Counted from the stretch's first letter, positions 49,120 through 62,749 are shown. The stretch: 64,000 nucleotides of DNA from Linepithema humile (GCF_040581485.1 NC_090131.1:372001-436000), one strand, 5' to 3'. Numbers and translations: made by a program. The notes: generated by a model not told the origin, from the sequence alone.

Positions 49120-49210
49120 CTGAAAGTCTGTCGATGAAACGTAACATGCCAGTGGCAGTGGAGGATACGTGATGGGACTCGGTGAGTAAAACTTCACCGG
49201 TGATCGGCAT
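49120..49210 (-). other. Candidate upstream coding exon of spitz
   Basis: On the minus strand an ATG in a good insect context (CACAAATGC) at 49210 opens 30 codons (MPITGEVLLTESHHVS...). These end at a consensus donor (TTTCAG|GTTAGTATG) after 49120 in phase 1. Joined to the acceptor at 39490 the frame runs without a stop into the Spitz signal peptide. The frame is also open upstream of this ATG. Only transcript data can tell a coding exon from a leader. Confidence 0.4.
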
Positions 49211-49273
49211 TTGTGTTTTTCTCCCGCTTTTCCTTGGATTCCTCAAACGCGTACTGTCTACCTTCTTCTCGAT

Positions 49274-49280
<7 letters not shown>

Positions 49281-49308
<28 letters not shown>
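49281..49308. repeat. (CT)n microsatellite
   Basis: About 14 CT units on the + strand. Confidence 0.85.
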
Positions 49309-49312
<4 letters not shown>

Positions 49313-49448
49313 GTCACACCGTCTTCGTTCCTCAGATGCGTACAAGTCAGATGGAAACGGGTATGCGCGAAGCGAGATGGAGCGCCTTGATGCCGCAGCA
49401 AGGAGAGCGGAGGGTGGTGCGGTAATGCGAGTTTAGCCTAACCTAATC

Positions 49449-49556
49449 TCTCTCTCTCTTTCTCTCTTTTTCTCTCGTGTTCGTCGTCTTCCGCCGCCTC
49501 TTCTTCCTCCTCCTTCCTCCTCCTCCTTCCTGCTCCACCTCCTCCTCCACCTTCTC
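49449..49556. repeat. Polypyrimidine CT/CCT tract
   Basis: Long pyrimidine-rich stretch on the + strand, dominated by CT and CCT units. Confidence 0.8.
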
Positions 49557-50900
49557 CGTAAAGATACACACGGAAAGATTCGTAGCCGATCGCTTCAGTC
49601 TACGACACACGCGGTACTCTCCATTATATGAGAATTTTTTCACGATTTTTCGATACAATTCGTTTCGGCACGTACAGCAGCAGTAACCAGCCGTCTGTCG
49701 TGCGTTACGTCGCGTATATGTCGCACACGTATATGCGTGGTGTACGCGTGTCGCAGTAGTGAAAACTTTTCCAGCGAACAGGCGGAACGAGCGGTCGCGA
49801 TTACGCTGCAAGAGCGAAAAGGAAGCACGCCGTAGTGCCTCGCGAATTGACTGGTTGGACAGAGACGGCACGAATCGAGTAAACGCCCGCGCGACAGCTC
49901 TCTCTTTCTCTTTCACTGCACACTGACACACGTTGACGATGGCACACGCACTCACTTGTCCCACTGACGTTCGAGATGCACGCACTTTATTAGCAGTCTG
50001 TAGCTCGCTGAAAAAAAATTTGCGGACGGCGATACTTTGACACTATTACTTCCGAATGGCGCCCGCCTGAACGCGAACCGTTCTTCTTTTTTCTCTCTCA
50101 CCTCGCTTTCCCTCTGTGCCGCGGAGATATGTGTGTGCAACCAGTTCAGGTATCCACGTCTTGTTCCTCCCACGGTCGCGTGTTCTCCTTCCTCACGTGT
50201 GTCGCCGTTTTGCTCGTATTCCTCTTCTGCACGCTTTCTGGAACTCGGGCATATATACACGTATAAACACACACGCACATATATATATATCTAATGTATT
50301 TCGTTTGGAAGGTGCGAGACGATACATTCGTATCGAGAGTCACAAAAGAAAGTCGTCGTCGTGTTGATTCGACACTCCAGCAGCAACGCGCTATCGTGGT
50401 AAACGAGTGTGCTGTTCTAACGTCGTCGTGATTCTCGCTTCGGTCGTAATCGTTGCTGCGTTTGTTCCAGGAACACTCGTTGTCGACGACGTAGTCGAAT
50501 ATGTCATTGTGGTGTCTATTGCGAACGAAATTTTGACGTCGTCTAGGTGGGCCCAGACGGGCCCTCGCGGACAATCACACGACAGTTCAACTCGTACAGT
50601 CAGACGCAAACTACAACCGACTACGAAGGAACAGTCGATCGACGACTGCTCAAGCTCTGCGTTACACGAGCTAACAGGCGAAGTTGTCGGACAACTCGAA
50701 CGCTACGCCTCGATTGGTCGAGCGATATTCCACTGACACTTGTACCAACTTTAGTTACTATGCTTCCCAACTGGCACGTGATCTCACCTTCCGTTCGCCA
50801 TTCATGAGGCGGCTATGCGATTGGTCCGCGTGTGTCCATCTAGCTTAAGGCGTCTGTTCATGACGGCGAACTTCTATGATCTATGGTCATAGTAAAATTC

Positions 50901-53900
50901 GTATTAGAACACGCCTGTCTATGTTGCTTTACACTTTTACGTTTTACGAGAGGAGAGCACGAGCGGCGAGCGATGAATGACGATTGTCTCGTGTGGGTTT
51001 GCCACGTAAACTAATCGCAGCGACTTATCAATTGCCGCTATACGCCGCTATATGCCGCTACCGACACTGATCGACACTCATGTCCGGTATTCCGCAAGGA
51101 TGATTGAACCGCACAGTTATTTGGGCTTAGCAAATTTATGGATCTGAGCTCACTGCGGTCGCGTTAAAATAACACAAAATAAGAATTTTAAAAGAGGAAC
51201 AGTTTAAAATTGTGAATTAAATTCGGATAATGCATGTCGAATCTTGTTGTAAGCATCGGCCAAATAGGTATAGCTGCTAACAGCCGTTTGTATTTATATT
51301 TTATATAAATTAACAAAAATTCGTGTCCAGTTATAGAATACACGATAGTTACATTATTCTTTACATTTCACTTTGCACTGCTTCGATCATACAATGTTCA
51401 AAAATTACTGAATGATTATTTTATTACATCTAGTTTACTATCTAACATCTAGTTATGCACAAATTTAATCAAATTTCAAAAGAATTATAAAAATATAATT
51501 ATTATTCGGAGCAAATAAATATTATAATAGTGCTACAAACAAACATATAAATGTGGAAATGCAAATAAAATATCTTTAACTGAATAAATTAATGTATGAA
51601 TGAGATCGACGCTGCGTTTATTCTTGTCTGATCGTATCTACGTATATGTATTTTAAGATAATTGGAGCAGTATTTTTAAACTATTCCAATTAAACTTCAT
51701 TATAAGAGCCGCGGCACATAATTAATTAAATTATGTAACAAAAATACACATGATCTATGATATTCGAGCCGCAATTATTTGTACATTTTTTCGTGCATTC
51801 ACACATACTGTGCACACTTACATTCACTCATTTATTTATTCACTCGTTCTCTTTCATTTTTGACATACATACACGCTTTGTTGATTTCGTTTTTTATGAC
51901 TCGATATGAACAGATGACGCAATGTATTCTTGCACAATCAAATTTGCAAAGTGTAAAGTTACTTTTCACGTAAATAAAATTTCGAAAATTAAAATAGCAC
52001 AATATAAAAATATTTTATAATAATTTCAATACTATTAGCTTTAAATGTGCAAATACATGAAAAATAAATCTATTATATCGATCATGTGCATTTCTATCAA
52101 GGATTTTATTTATAAACTCTATGTAATAGTTTTAGTCTTGTTTTTTATCGCTTTAGAGAAATTATTCAATATTGAAATATGTTACCGTTCTTTTATGATT
52201 TTGAAATATTGACATTAAGATTTTCGAAATGTTATATGATATAAGCAAACGATAAACATAACTTCACAAATTAATTGTGAACAAGATGAACTATAAGTTA
52301 TATAATTATATATTTATATAATGGTATATATTTGATTTTATATATACTTATTATATAAGTATATATTTGATATTACATTCAGTATGAGTGCCAAAAAAAG
52401 AAATTTCGCCAAAGCATGCGAATCGATTTGTACTGCTTATGGCAAAGATGTTGTGTCTCACAATAATTGCAAATATTGATTTAAACGTTTTGAAGACTAC
52501 AATTCTGATCGACCACGCTCTGAAGGACTGCAAAAAGTGGAAACCAATGATGCGTAAAACTTACGGGACGAAAATATAACCGGACGAAATAAACAGTAAT
52601 AAAAATTATAATAAGTAATGCAGATGTGTTCTATTATATATTATATATTATAATATTAGAAATAGTCTGATGAATAATTATTAAAATATTATTAGAAAAA
52701 ATGCAAATAGAAATGCATCATCAATATGTAGTTGGCAAGAAAAAACTGATAGTAGATATCTCTATAGCCCTTTTCGACTTTTAAATTATTATCTACGATA
52801 TTGATTAGATTAATTATTTTTCCAGAATATTATATAAATTCAAATTGCTTGTGCATTATATTTCTACATTTTTTTTTCTTCAAAAAAAGCAAGCGTTAAT
52901 ATAAAAATATATAATCAATTATGACATATATAAAATTAGTTTTTTATCAGTTGTTGATCACAATCCTCCTTTAAGGAAAACATCGTTTTAACTTTGAAAT
53001 AGTCTAAAAATAACACGAGAACTGTTGAAGCATTTCGCACTTGCACCTGTTCGGTGGTTCGTGGTCCGTGCGCTACGGTCGTCTAAACATCTGCGAACCT
53101 ATCGATGCGATCTTGATTTAAGATGTCATTATTCCTTGTGACCGCACATCATAGAGTCACTATTTTCTCAAGCGTGGAAATTAATCAACCTCGAATCGTG
53201 ATTGCGAATATTTTATCGACAGTTTATTGCGATTTGAACCGCAAACAGATCCACAGTGTAGACGCGTAAAAATTTTGTATTATAGGCTTTTAGCAACGTA
53301 TAATCACTTTGTAAAAGCTATAAAATGATAGTTACAATGATGAAGCTGATAGCTTGAAGCAAATAAATAGCAAGTAAATAAAAATAAATGAACATTTAAG
53401 GAATTAGATCTTTTCAAAAAGTCCCGTTTACTTTATACTTTTCCTTGTAACAGTTGAATTGATTGAACATTATTTTACATTTATTAAAATATACAGTTAA
53501 TCTAAAAAAAATTATTTGAATGCATATTTTTATTTTAGTATAGGAATTGCGTATCTTTCGTGCACTATCTTCTAGGATGTCGGTGTGACGTAGCTTATTA
53601 TCGATTAAAAGGTTGGAGTTTTCAACGAGTAATTTGCGATTGCCTGCAGTAATGTAATGTGTGACATATGTATTATACAGCGAATCAATAATATGCGTAT
53701 CGATCATTTTGTCATAGTAGCATCTTACACAAGCTTAATATCGTTGCTTTATTATTTAACGGTTGTTAAGAACTTGGAGCTATGGGCAGTTAATGGGACG
53801 CAGGTAGGTACAACCTGTCCATGTTTGCACATATTATGCTTTGATGATACATCATAATAAATAATGTTATTTTTTATTGTGACAAGATACATTATCATAA

Positions 53901-54503
53901 CAATTCTTAAAATCCACCCGAGTCAACAATTATAATGTCAAATATTATAATGTTTATAAATTACGACGCAATAACGATGCATAAGATCGCCATAGTATTG
54001 TTGCTAGATTGACAATGACAGCGCGAATGTACTAACAATAACATAGTTGTTACGCTAAAATAATTTTTGAAGAGTAACTATATTTAAGATTTTTATAAAA
54101 AACAATTGAATAATCAGCTTTTTTTAATTGAATTGTTATAAGATAACGCAGCAATTCGTAGAAAATATGCAAATAGCATCTTCAAATCTGTCGTTTCCAT
54201 TCTTTGACGTACAATTCTTTCGGCATAGAGTTGTACACGCGACTTTAAGAAACCGCACAATAAATCGATGCTCCGATGGCCGATAGTCGCACCACACAGC
54301 CAGGTAAAGGGATTCATGATATTCGATAGGTTTCGAGATATAATATTCATAAACAATCGTTGTGTCCCCGACATCGGCGCAGGCGTGACCATCGTCGCTT
54401 CATTGCGCTATGCTGTCCATACTTCATATTGTCCTAGCACCTGCTACCCGAAACAAGACACAAGAATCATTCGTTTATCGGTGCGACCTTAATCGACTTC
54501 GCT
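50901..54503. other. Gene-poor spacer before Ir93a
   Basis: AT-rich, apart from a short GC-richer patch at 53030-53110. One mariner relic (52384-52600) is recognisable. No promoter element for Ir93a was obvious. Confidence 0.5.
52384..52600 (+). pseudogene. Degenerate mariner transposase N-terminus
   Basis: Read from 52384 in the frame AGT GCC AAA, the translation follows the mariner helix-turn-helix region: KACESICTAYGKDVVS, then CKY and a stop where the family has Trp (TGG to TGA), then FKRFEDYNSDRPRSEG. A second stop follows. No terminal repeats were found. It is much older than the copy at 35951 and of a different mariner lineage. Confidence 0.5.
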
Positions 54504-57500
54504 ATGTCAACCAGGACGAAAACGTTACCCATATTGATTTTCGCTGCCTTTTTGCCATTTGTGATCTGTCAAACACCAATGAATTTACGTAAGTACAAAG
54601 TTTATTCATTCACAAAAACAAGTGTCTAAACAATATTACCTTTTTGTAAATATTAGTACGATGAGTCAATATTGTGTCGCATCGTCTGCTAAACTAAAAT
54701 CTATTCCATAATTTTTAGATTTTTTTATTCTTGAATTACAAAATTTACATCTTAATTTTCAAATTGAAGATCCTTACAACGCCAAAATTTAATAAAAATT
54801 AAAATTGCAAATAATAAAAAATTTAAAAACATTTTATAAAATTTATTGTCTGATTTTCTAATCGCCATATTAAATTCACGATTCAAAATTCTAAAATTCA
54901 GCGTCTCTTCAAATACGAAATTCAAATATATAATATTTATGTAAAATTAATTATTTTTAGTAATGGAATTTGTGTAAAGATAGATCTGTTATGCATAAAA
55001 TATTGACCTCTTAAAACAGAATTTAATACATACAAGAAAGCACAATAACAGCATTGATATCCTGACATATAGTTAATAATATTGATATTTTTTTTCTGCT
55101 TTTAAGTGGTTGTAATAGAGGAAGCTGATTCGTATATCTTGGGTATATTAAATGATGCGGTTCCAGAAGCAGAACGGAATTTTGCTAACGATATGATCAC
55201 CGTTCAGGTTTCCACCGTTACAGTAAATCGCGAGAATGTAGATGCGAGTTTTGAAAAAGGTATTTTTACATATTTGTATATAAAGTTTTGAGAACTATTT
55301 TTTACAAGCTACGTAGTAAATTCCAAAAGTTTCCGGCTTAAACAAGTTTGAACGCGAATTGAAAATAAAATTTATCTTCTCAGACGAGTTGCAAAATTGC
55401 ATTAATGCGAATGATACAATTTTCGAAAATTTATTTTAACAGCTCGGAAATTATTCGGAATAAAACACATTTGTGTGAATTTTTTCCTTAGAATGACCTA
55501 TGCTGTGACCTCCCAAAGTATCGACTTTTCCTCTTAAAACACTCCGTATAAAGATACGAAACTACTTCTTTATACTTAAATATTCTTAATTAAAAAATAA
55601 AATTTTAAAAGCTTTTGCAATAATAAAAGTCATAAAATCCGCAAAGACACTTTTTTTATTTTTCTCGATAGTATGTGCCATTCTATATAAAGGAATAAGC
55701 ATTATATTAGACATGACGTGGACCGGTTGGGATAAATTACGAAATATTGCTGATGAAAGAGGCATAATATACAAACGTGGCGACTGCAGTATAAATCCAT
55801 ATGTCCAAGCTATTGACGATCTTTTAATTATGAAAAATGCTACAGATGTTGGTTTGATCTTTGAAGATGAAAGAGGTACATAAAAATTAATAGTGATTGG
55901 TCATTATAAGTTGTGTGTTGATAGTATGTATATATTTCATCACTTTCATACAAAGAATAAAAATATGGATTTCATATTATAACTAATTAATAATGTAATA
56001 ATAATTTTAGAACTAAATCAAAGTCTTTATTATCTTATTGGGAATTCAATAATTAGATTAGTAGTCATTGACGAATTGACAGAAAGAACCGTGTCGAAAA
56101 TACGAAGTATGCGGCCGTCACCGTCTTATTATGTTATCTATGCTAATACACCGAAAATGGAAGAACTGTTTAAAACGGTGAGCGATATATTTATATCAGG
56201 TTTGAGAAATTGTTTGCCTAGCATTTCAATTCATATGTGTATGTACATGCAGTTTATTTATTTCTATTTTATGTCTTTAAAACGATTATTTATAAATATA
56301 TCAACGACTTTTTTAGGCTATAGAGGGAGGTCTGGTTAAAAGAGAGGGTATTTGGAATTTAGTATTTACAGACAATAACTATCGTGACTTTCGATTTATC
56401 ACCGGTGATTTTAACTTAAATGTTTCATATACCATTCTCACTATGAAAACTGATATTTGTTGCCGTTTAATAGGCGAAGCATCCTGCAATTGTCCTGCAA
56501 ATTTTAAGGTCAGTTAGTTTTATAAATTAAAAAATTATTTTAAGTTTTAAAAAAATGTACTGTTTATGAAATGTGAGAAACGTTGATTAATTCTGTGATT
56601 GAGATTTATGGATTTTACAAAGATATTTTACTTGAAAGTCTTTATTTCAGGAATAAGATATATTTTTATAATATAAGTGATTGTTATCTATAAAGAAGAA
56701 AATTAATTAAAAGTCATGTTATGTTAGATATTCCCTTACTACTTCAAACGTTTAGTCGGCTTAATTGTAAGCTTGATGAGCGACGTTCAAAGAGCGGGTG
56801 TAAATGTAAGGCCAAAGACAGGTGAATGTGATAAACCCGTTAATTCCACTTCAAGTTTGAACGCTACAGCGGAAACATTCAACAAAATTCTGATGACAGT
56901 AATTATCGTTCCAATTAATTCTGATAAAAAAGAATAAAGTTTGCTTAAGTGTGAAAATATTAAAAAATATTTTTGTTTAAAATAAAATTGTCACTTGGTG
57001 CATTTAAGTTAAGCGTTTACTCTTTTATATCTTAGAGACTGGATAGTAATGATACTTTCGAATATTGGTCAGAGAAGGCAATGATCACTTACAAGGCAGA
57101 AATTGAGCTACAAACAGTCAGTCGTGGTTCCCTTGATGCGCTCGCAACTTGGACGAGACGTACAAAAATTAAAGAAGCAGACGGGCAGAAAATAGAACCA
57201 GCGAGGCGATTCTTCCGGATTGGAACGGCACCGGTAAGAGTCACATTTCACTAAAGTTCTCTGTTTTATTCTGTACCATTGAATGAAGAATCGACAAATC
57301 AATTGCTGAATAATTGTACAATTATTTATTAATTTAATTAATAGATTTGACTTATCAGTTCCATTGAATTAATTTTTTATCTACATAAAATATTTTTATA
57401 TTTCTAAAAGCATAGATTATTTTTATTAGTGCATTACTAGTGATAATAATGTTGCAATAAACATGAATTTATACGAAACTTGATTTCATATCATGTAATT

Positions 57501-60500
57501 TGACATAGGCAGTACCTTGGACAGTTCTTAAAAAAGACCCAGTGACAAATCAAGAAATGCGTAGGAATGAGGAAGGAAAGGAAATCTGGGAAGGTTACTG
57601 TATTGATTTCGTAAAAAAATTGTCTGAAGAGATGCAGTTTGATTATGATCTTGTTATTCCTGAAGATGAAGAATTTGGCAGAAAATTACCCAATGGTGAA
57701 TGGAACGGTCTAATAGGCGATCTAGCTAAAGGAGTAGGTTTTATTTTCTAAATATACAAATGGATTTAAAGAGACAATAATTATTAATATTATATTTTCA
57801 TTGGCTAAGTAGTTGATAGAGTAATGCAAAAAATATTTGGCAAATTAAAATATGCAATGACACTTTTTACTATAGCAAATATACTATATTTGTTTTTCTA
57901 ATTATTGTATAGGAAACTGATATTGTTGTGGCGGCATTAACGATGACATCGGAACGTGAAGAAGTCATCGATTTTGTTGCACCGTATTTCGAACAATCCG
58001 GTATTCTCATCGGTATGCAATTATTTTTCTTTACACTATTGCAATGTACTTTGTACGTATGCTAAAAAAATCTATTTTCTCTTTAGTAGTTTTTATCTTA
58101 CAATGACATCATTTTTGGCATGCTTCTTATTCTATTTTTTCTGCCTGTTTTTTTTTTTTTTTTTTTTTTTTTGTAGTATATATACACACATAAATCTGAT
58201 CTGACACAATGAGTTGCAGACTTTAGCTTGCGATGCTTTAGTTAGATATGTTAGCTGAATACTATCCGAATGATTTATATTAGTTTTTATTTTCCAGTAA
58301 TGAGGAAGCCAGTTCGTAAAACATCTTTATTCAAATTCATGACAGTACTAAGACTCGAAGTCTGGCTTAGCATCGTGGGGGCTTTAACTTTGACCGGAAT
58401 TATGATTTGGATACTGGATAAATATTCACCATACAGTGCGAGGAATAATAAACGACTCTATCCTTATCCGTGTCGGTACGTATCTTTCTATAGCTTTATC
58501 GCTTATCGTTTGTTATATTTATTTTATAATTAGCGTAGTAATAATTTAACTCTTAACCACTATATTAGTTTTTTAAATGCCGTCTCTAACAGACAAATAT
58601 TGCTTTTCAGAGAATTTACATTGAAGGAAAGCTTTTGGTTCGCATTAACATCTTTTACACCACAGGGTGGTGGCGAAGCTCCGAAAGCATTGTCAAGCAG
58701 AACTTTGGTTGCAGCTTATTGGCTATTTGTTGTACTGATGCTTGCTACATTTACTGCAAACTTGGCTGCCTTTCTTACCGTGGAAAGAATGCAGGTATCT
58801 ACTCTCTTATTAACTTTTAATTTAAGTGCATTGAAATAATAATGTATATTGCAAATAAAAAATAAACAGCTTTTTGCTTTTGCCTAATTTTACGCAAATA
58901 TTAATATTAAGGTTTTTCATTACCGCACATTTTGAAAGTTTATTTATAAAATGTTTAAAACGAAATATAACGCGTACAAGAAAGTATTCAAAACGCGATT
59001 GTCTACAAAGAAATTAGGTAGACAAATGGTGTATAATGAATCACAACGAGTAAAAATGAGATAAGTTTGTATTAAATATATATGTTGAATATATTATATA
59101 TTCGAACAGTTCGAATTGTTGGAATATATTCAACGAACTTTATCTCGAAGGGTTTGAATTATTTGATATTCAATATCGAGATTTACTTGTTCGAACTACT
59201 CATTTACTTGAAATTTTCTAGTATTGATAAACAAATGATATGTTGTAGCATGCAATTTTTCACACATTGATATTCGTATGTATTTTATGACATAGTCACC
59301 CGTGCAATCGTTGGAGCAGTTGGCGAGACAATCACGCATAAATTATACTGTTCTGGCTAATTCCAGTGCTCATCAGTATTTCATAAATATGAAAAATGCC
59401 GAGGATAAACTTTACACGTGTGTAAAAAATAAAATCATTATTCTTCTATTGAATATTCTGTTAATTAATATTACGAGTAAGATTATGCACATTATTTGTT
59501 TACAGAGTATGGAAAGAAATTACATTAAATAGTACTAGTGATCAAGTCGAATATCGTGTCTGGGATTATCCAATAAAGGAACAGTATGGTCATATTTTGC
59601 AGGCTATCACTCAAGTTGGTCCTGTAAAAACTACTGAAGAAGGTTTTAAGAAGGTAGAAAAAAAAGAATAAAGCAAAAAGGCGAAAGAAAACTTAGAACG
59701 CTGTTAATTTTCTTAAATTCTAGTGTGAATCAAAACAATGAACATTTGATACAAATGCGTCGAAATTTTTCAGGTGATAGAGAGCGAAAATGCCGAGTTT
59801 GCGTTTATTCATGACTCTTCAGAGATAAAGTACGAAGTGACGAAAAACTGCAATTTGACAGAAGTGGGTGAAGTGTTTGCCGAACAACCATATGCCATTG
59901 CCGTGCAACAAGGCAGTCATTTGCAGGAAGAAATAAGCAGAAAGTCTTTGATCAAGTTTTTTCTTTTTTTGTCATATGCACTTAATCCATTCAACTGATA
60001 AGATATTTTTGATTACACTGTTTTACATTAATCTATTTGTTTGCAAAAAGAAAAAAGTTTTTCATAATTTTGAATGTGCTGAATTCAAATTTTATTTTTT
60101 TGGAATAGTGAATAAACTTTACTTTTAATATAACAATACAATTGTAAAATAATGTGTCCCAAAACATTTTTTATGTATATATATATGTATCGCTGCTGAT
60201 AATTACGTTGAGAAGGAATGGATTAAGTGATACAAACGGCACATAAATGTAATATTATTACTACAATGCGATTAAAATACGACAAATATCTAATATAAGT
60301 AATAACATTTCTAGGATTCTCGATTTACAAAAAGACAGATATTTTGAGACGTTAGCAGCTAAGTATTGGAATCAAACGTTGAAAGCACAATGTCCAAATT
60401 CTGACGACAATGAAGGAATTACATTAGAGAGTTTAGGTTTGTATCAACCTTTTTACATTTTTCCCACATTGTGAGTCTCTTAAAAATTAGAAAATAAAAA

Positions 60501-60915
60501 TGTCTTTTAATATCAAAAATAATTTTTAGAAAAAAAACAATCAAATTTACGTAAAAATTGTATTAGTATTTTTTGGAATACTAAAAGTGTTTGCAATTAA
60601 TCCGCATTTAATAACCAGTTATTTCTTTTTGCAGGAGGTGTATTTATTGCGACATTGTTTGGACTTGCTTTAGCAATGATTACTCTAGCCGGCGAGATTC
60701 TTTATTATCGTAAGCGCAACCTTTCTCAGAAAGGAAAACAGGACAAAGGAATGATTAAAGATAGCGAGAAAGATAAGATCATTATGCAGAAAATCGCATC
60801 AAAGCTTCAAATGAAACCTGCGCCTACCGACGCAATTTTCGGAAAGCAACTTAATCATACTCCTCGTGTTTCTCATATTTCTGTTTATCCACGACATTTC
60901 TCTTTTAAAGATTAA
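54504..60915 (+). CDS. Ir93a: Ionotropic receptor 93a
   Basis: An iGluR-derived channel subunit. In flies Ir93a acts with Ir25a and Ir21a, Ir40a or Ir68a in cool, dry and moist sensing. Exons: 54504-54588, 55107-55259, 55672-55875, 56011-56177, 56317-56508, 56728-56898, 57036-57233, 57509-57733, 57913-58012, 58298-58475, 58611-58794, 59296-59417, 59506-59653, 59774-59943, 60315-60436, 60635-60915; 899 residues, in phase. A signal peptide (LPILIFAAFLPFVICQ) and an N-terminal domain of about 385 residues come first. S1 has EGYCIDFVKKL and TSEREEVIDF, with the ligand-binding Arg. TM1 ends DKYSPYSARNNK, the pore has TPQGGGEAPKAL, and TM2 has TANLAAFLTVERMQ. S2 has FIHDSSEIKYEVTKNCNL, keeping the acidic ligand residue, and a last TM follows. 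DKYSPYSARNN and ERMQ fit Ir93a, not Ir25a (DRWSPYSYQNN, SRLD). The donor after 59943 (GTCTTT) is non-consensus. Confidence 0.88.
58148..58172. repeat. Poly-T tract
   Basis: About 25 T in the Ir93a intron before the TM1 exon at 58298. Confidence 0.8.
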
Positions 60916-62613
60916 GTCACACTTCTCAACGACAATCTGTTAAATCTATAAATCTGTTTGTTTTACAGTTTATTCTTAATTCTTAATATCTCTGATTTCT
61001 TTTTTAAGTACGAAATTATAATTATACGAACTTATTTATTTATTTATTTAGGTTTTTAAGTCAATTGAATTACAATATTGAGTTAATGTCTGAAAGAATG
61101 TTACGACAGTTTGTACAAATTGTTGTTATTATAATATTGAATTAACACTATATATTAACACTATCTGCATGGATGCAGAATTGAATTTAAACGATTGATG
61201 ATTATATTTGCTTTTTATTGTTCAATATAATTGTGTTTATGTAATTTTATATCTCTACAAAAATGTTGCACTTACATTAATGAATACACGATATGTTTTG
61301 TTACATTAAGGTAGTTAAATACTGATAGATCGTTGCATCAGTAATCGTATAATATTGTCTTAGGCAATGTTTTTAATTAAATATAACGTTATACATATTT
61401 ACAAAAGCATTTAACAATATGTTTCTTCTTCTAAGGTTTTATGTGTTATTATAAAAATGTATTAATAAATTTCACATAAATATGTACGAAGGATTCGTTG
61501 TTTTCAAAACAATACACTGGGATATCTCGTTCTCCTTCTTTTCCACACAAATTTAAAAGTATACTTAAAAATATTTCTGTCAACATTTATTAAAAATTTT
61601 GAAAACAATATACTTTTAAAAACAAATTTTAAATATTGGAACTGATTTAATTGTATCTATTTTAGAATTATTTCTTTTATTATACGTGTAGTTACTCTAT
61701 GAAATTATATTATATTATATATAGTATATGTTGGCATATTGACACTCTAAAAATTATTTACTATCAAAAAAGTTCGCATTTTTTAGAAATTAAAAAGATC
61801 ACGATGTTTAACGTCTTGAAACTTTATCAGAAGTTGAAGATATAATTTTGTAAAACTCAATAAACTGGGACTATTTCGGTAAAATTAGGATGTCTGGGAT
61901 TCTTATATATATGTACACATACAATAGATTTCGATAAATTATTGATTGCGCGCGTTATAGCGCAAATACAATACATTGACATGCGCGGTCATTGATCTTC
62001 GAATACTTTCACATTGTGTAGTTTTGCTTCTCAAGCCGTAAATAGGGTAAAAACACTGGTATTTATTTGATCGATATTGTTTCTAATACTTTTTTACTAT
62101 TTATTTCAAATTTTGTTCGCCTAAAATAGTTATGTGATGCCTGCATGCTATATTTTTTGCGTTTCTAATTAACAGTCGAGTCCTCTTTTGATAAATAATC
62201 ATTCAATTATCAGCAGTCATGGATATGGTTAATAAATTGACACAAAACAAAACGCATCTATAATTTATTTATCGTCGGAATTTATATGATATAATATAAA
62301 TGCATTAAAGCATACGATTACGATTATAGATTGTTGTTAGTAAAAGTTATCGATCTCCTTTTCTTCCTTTATTGATGTAATTGTACATGTTCTATAATCT
62401 CATTATTTTTACTAGTTTTCATCGAATCGTAACTCCGGCAAGCTCTCGCTGAGTTACGTAAATGAAAGCAAAAGTAGTTTAAGTAATCGGCCGATTGTCT
62501 CGATCACGCCGATTGGAGCATGTGTCACGCTTAGTGACTCTTTAAATTTTTCTGCCTTTTTCTAAAGAATAGAGATTGATGCTAGGTGGGGAATATCGAT
62601 CGTTTATCAAGTC
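60916..62613. other. Spacer between Ir93a and the secreted-protein gene
   Basis: The first part is probably the Ir93a 3' UTR. A 10-base palindrome ATCGGCCGAT at 62486-62495 lies about 120 bases before the next TATA box and is a candidate regulatory site. No gene was seen. Confidence 0.5.
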
Positions 62614-62620
62614 TATATAA
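62614..62620 (+). promoter_or_regulatory. TATA box of the secreted-protein gene
   Basis: TATATAA (followed by AAG) lies about 130 bases before the ATG at 62750, with GC-richer sequence after it where transcription would begin near 62645. Confidence 0.6.
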
Positions 62621-62749
62621 AAGCATTTCGCACAAAGACCGCGATTATTCGATGAGAGAGTGATGCGGATTGTGGGTATTCTCTGTTGAAATTGGAAGTA
62701 TAAGTCCATTTACACAAATTCCATAGAAAGCGATCGATGAACTCCGGAA

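Larger units (their letters stand above)
49120..50900 (-). promoter_or_regulatory. CpG-rich putative spitz promoter and leader region
   Basis: A sharp rise in GC and CpG against the AT-rich surroundings, with pyrimidine tracts on the + strand at 49281-49308 and 49449-49556. Open frames of 60-180 codons occur in nearly every frame, as expected from GC-rich DNA without coding. The minus-strand donor at 49119 and the absence of another leftward gene suggest it is the 5' region of spitz. Confidence 0.4.

Noticed and set aside
49443..50609. Several 60-180-codon frames in the CpG-rich block
   Set aside because: GC-rich DNA has few stops. The frames occur on both strands at once and are dominated by Arg/Ser/Glu simple sequence.
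54504..60915. Ir25a as the identity of the ionotropic receptor
   Set aside because: The TM1-side motif DKYSPYSARNNK and the TM2 end ERMQ differ from Ir25a (DRWSPYSYQNN, SRLD) and fit Ir93a.
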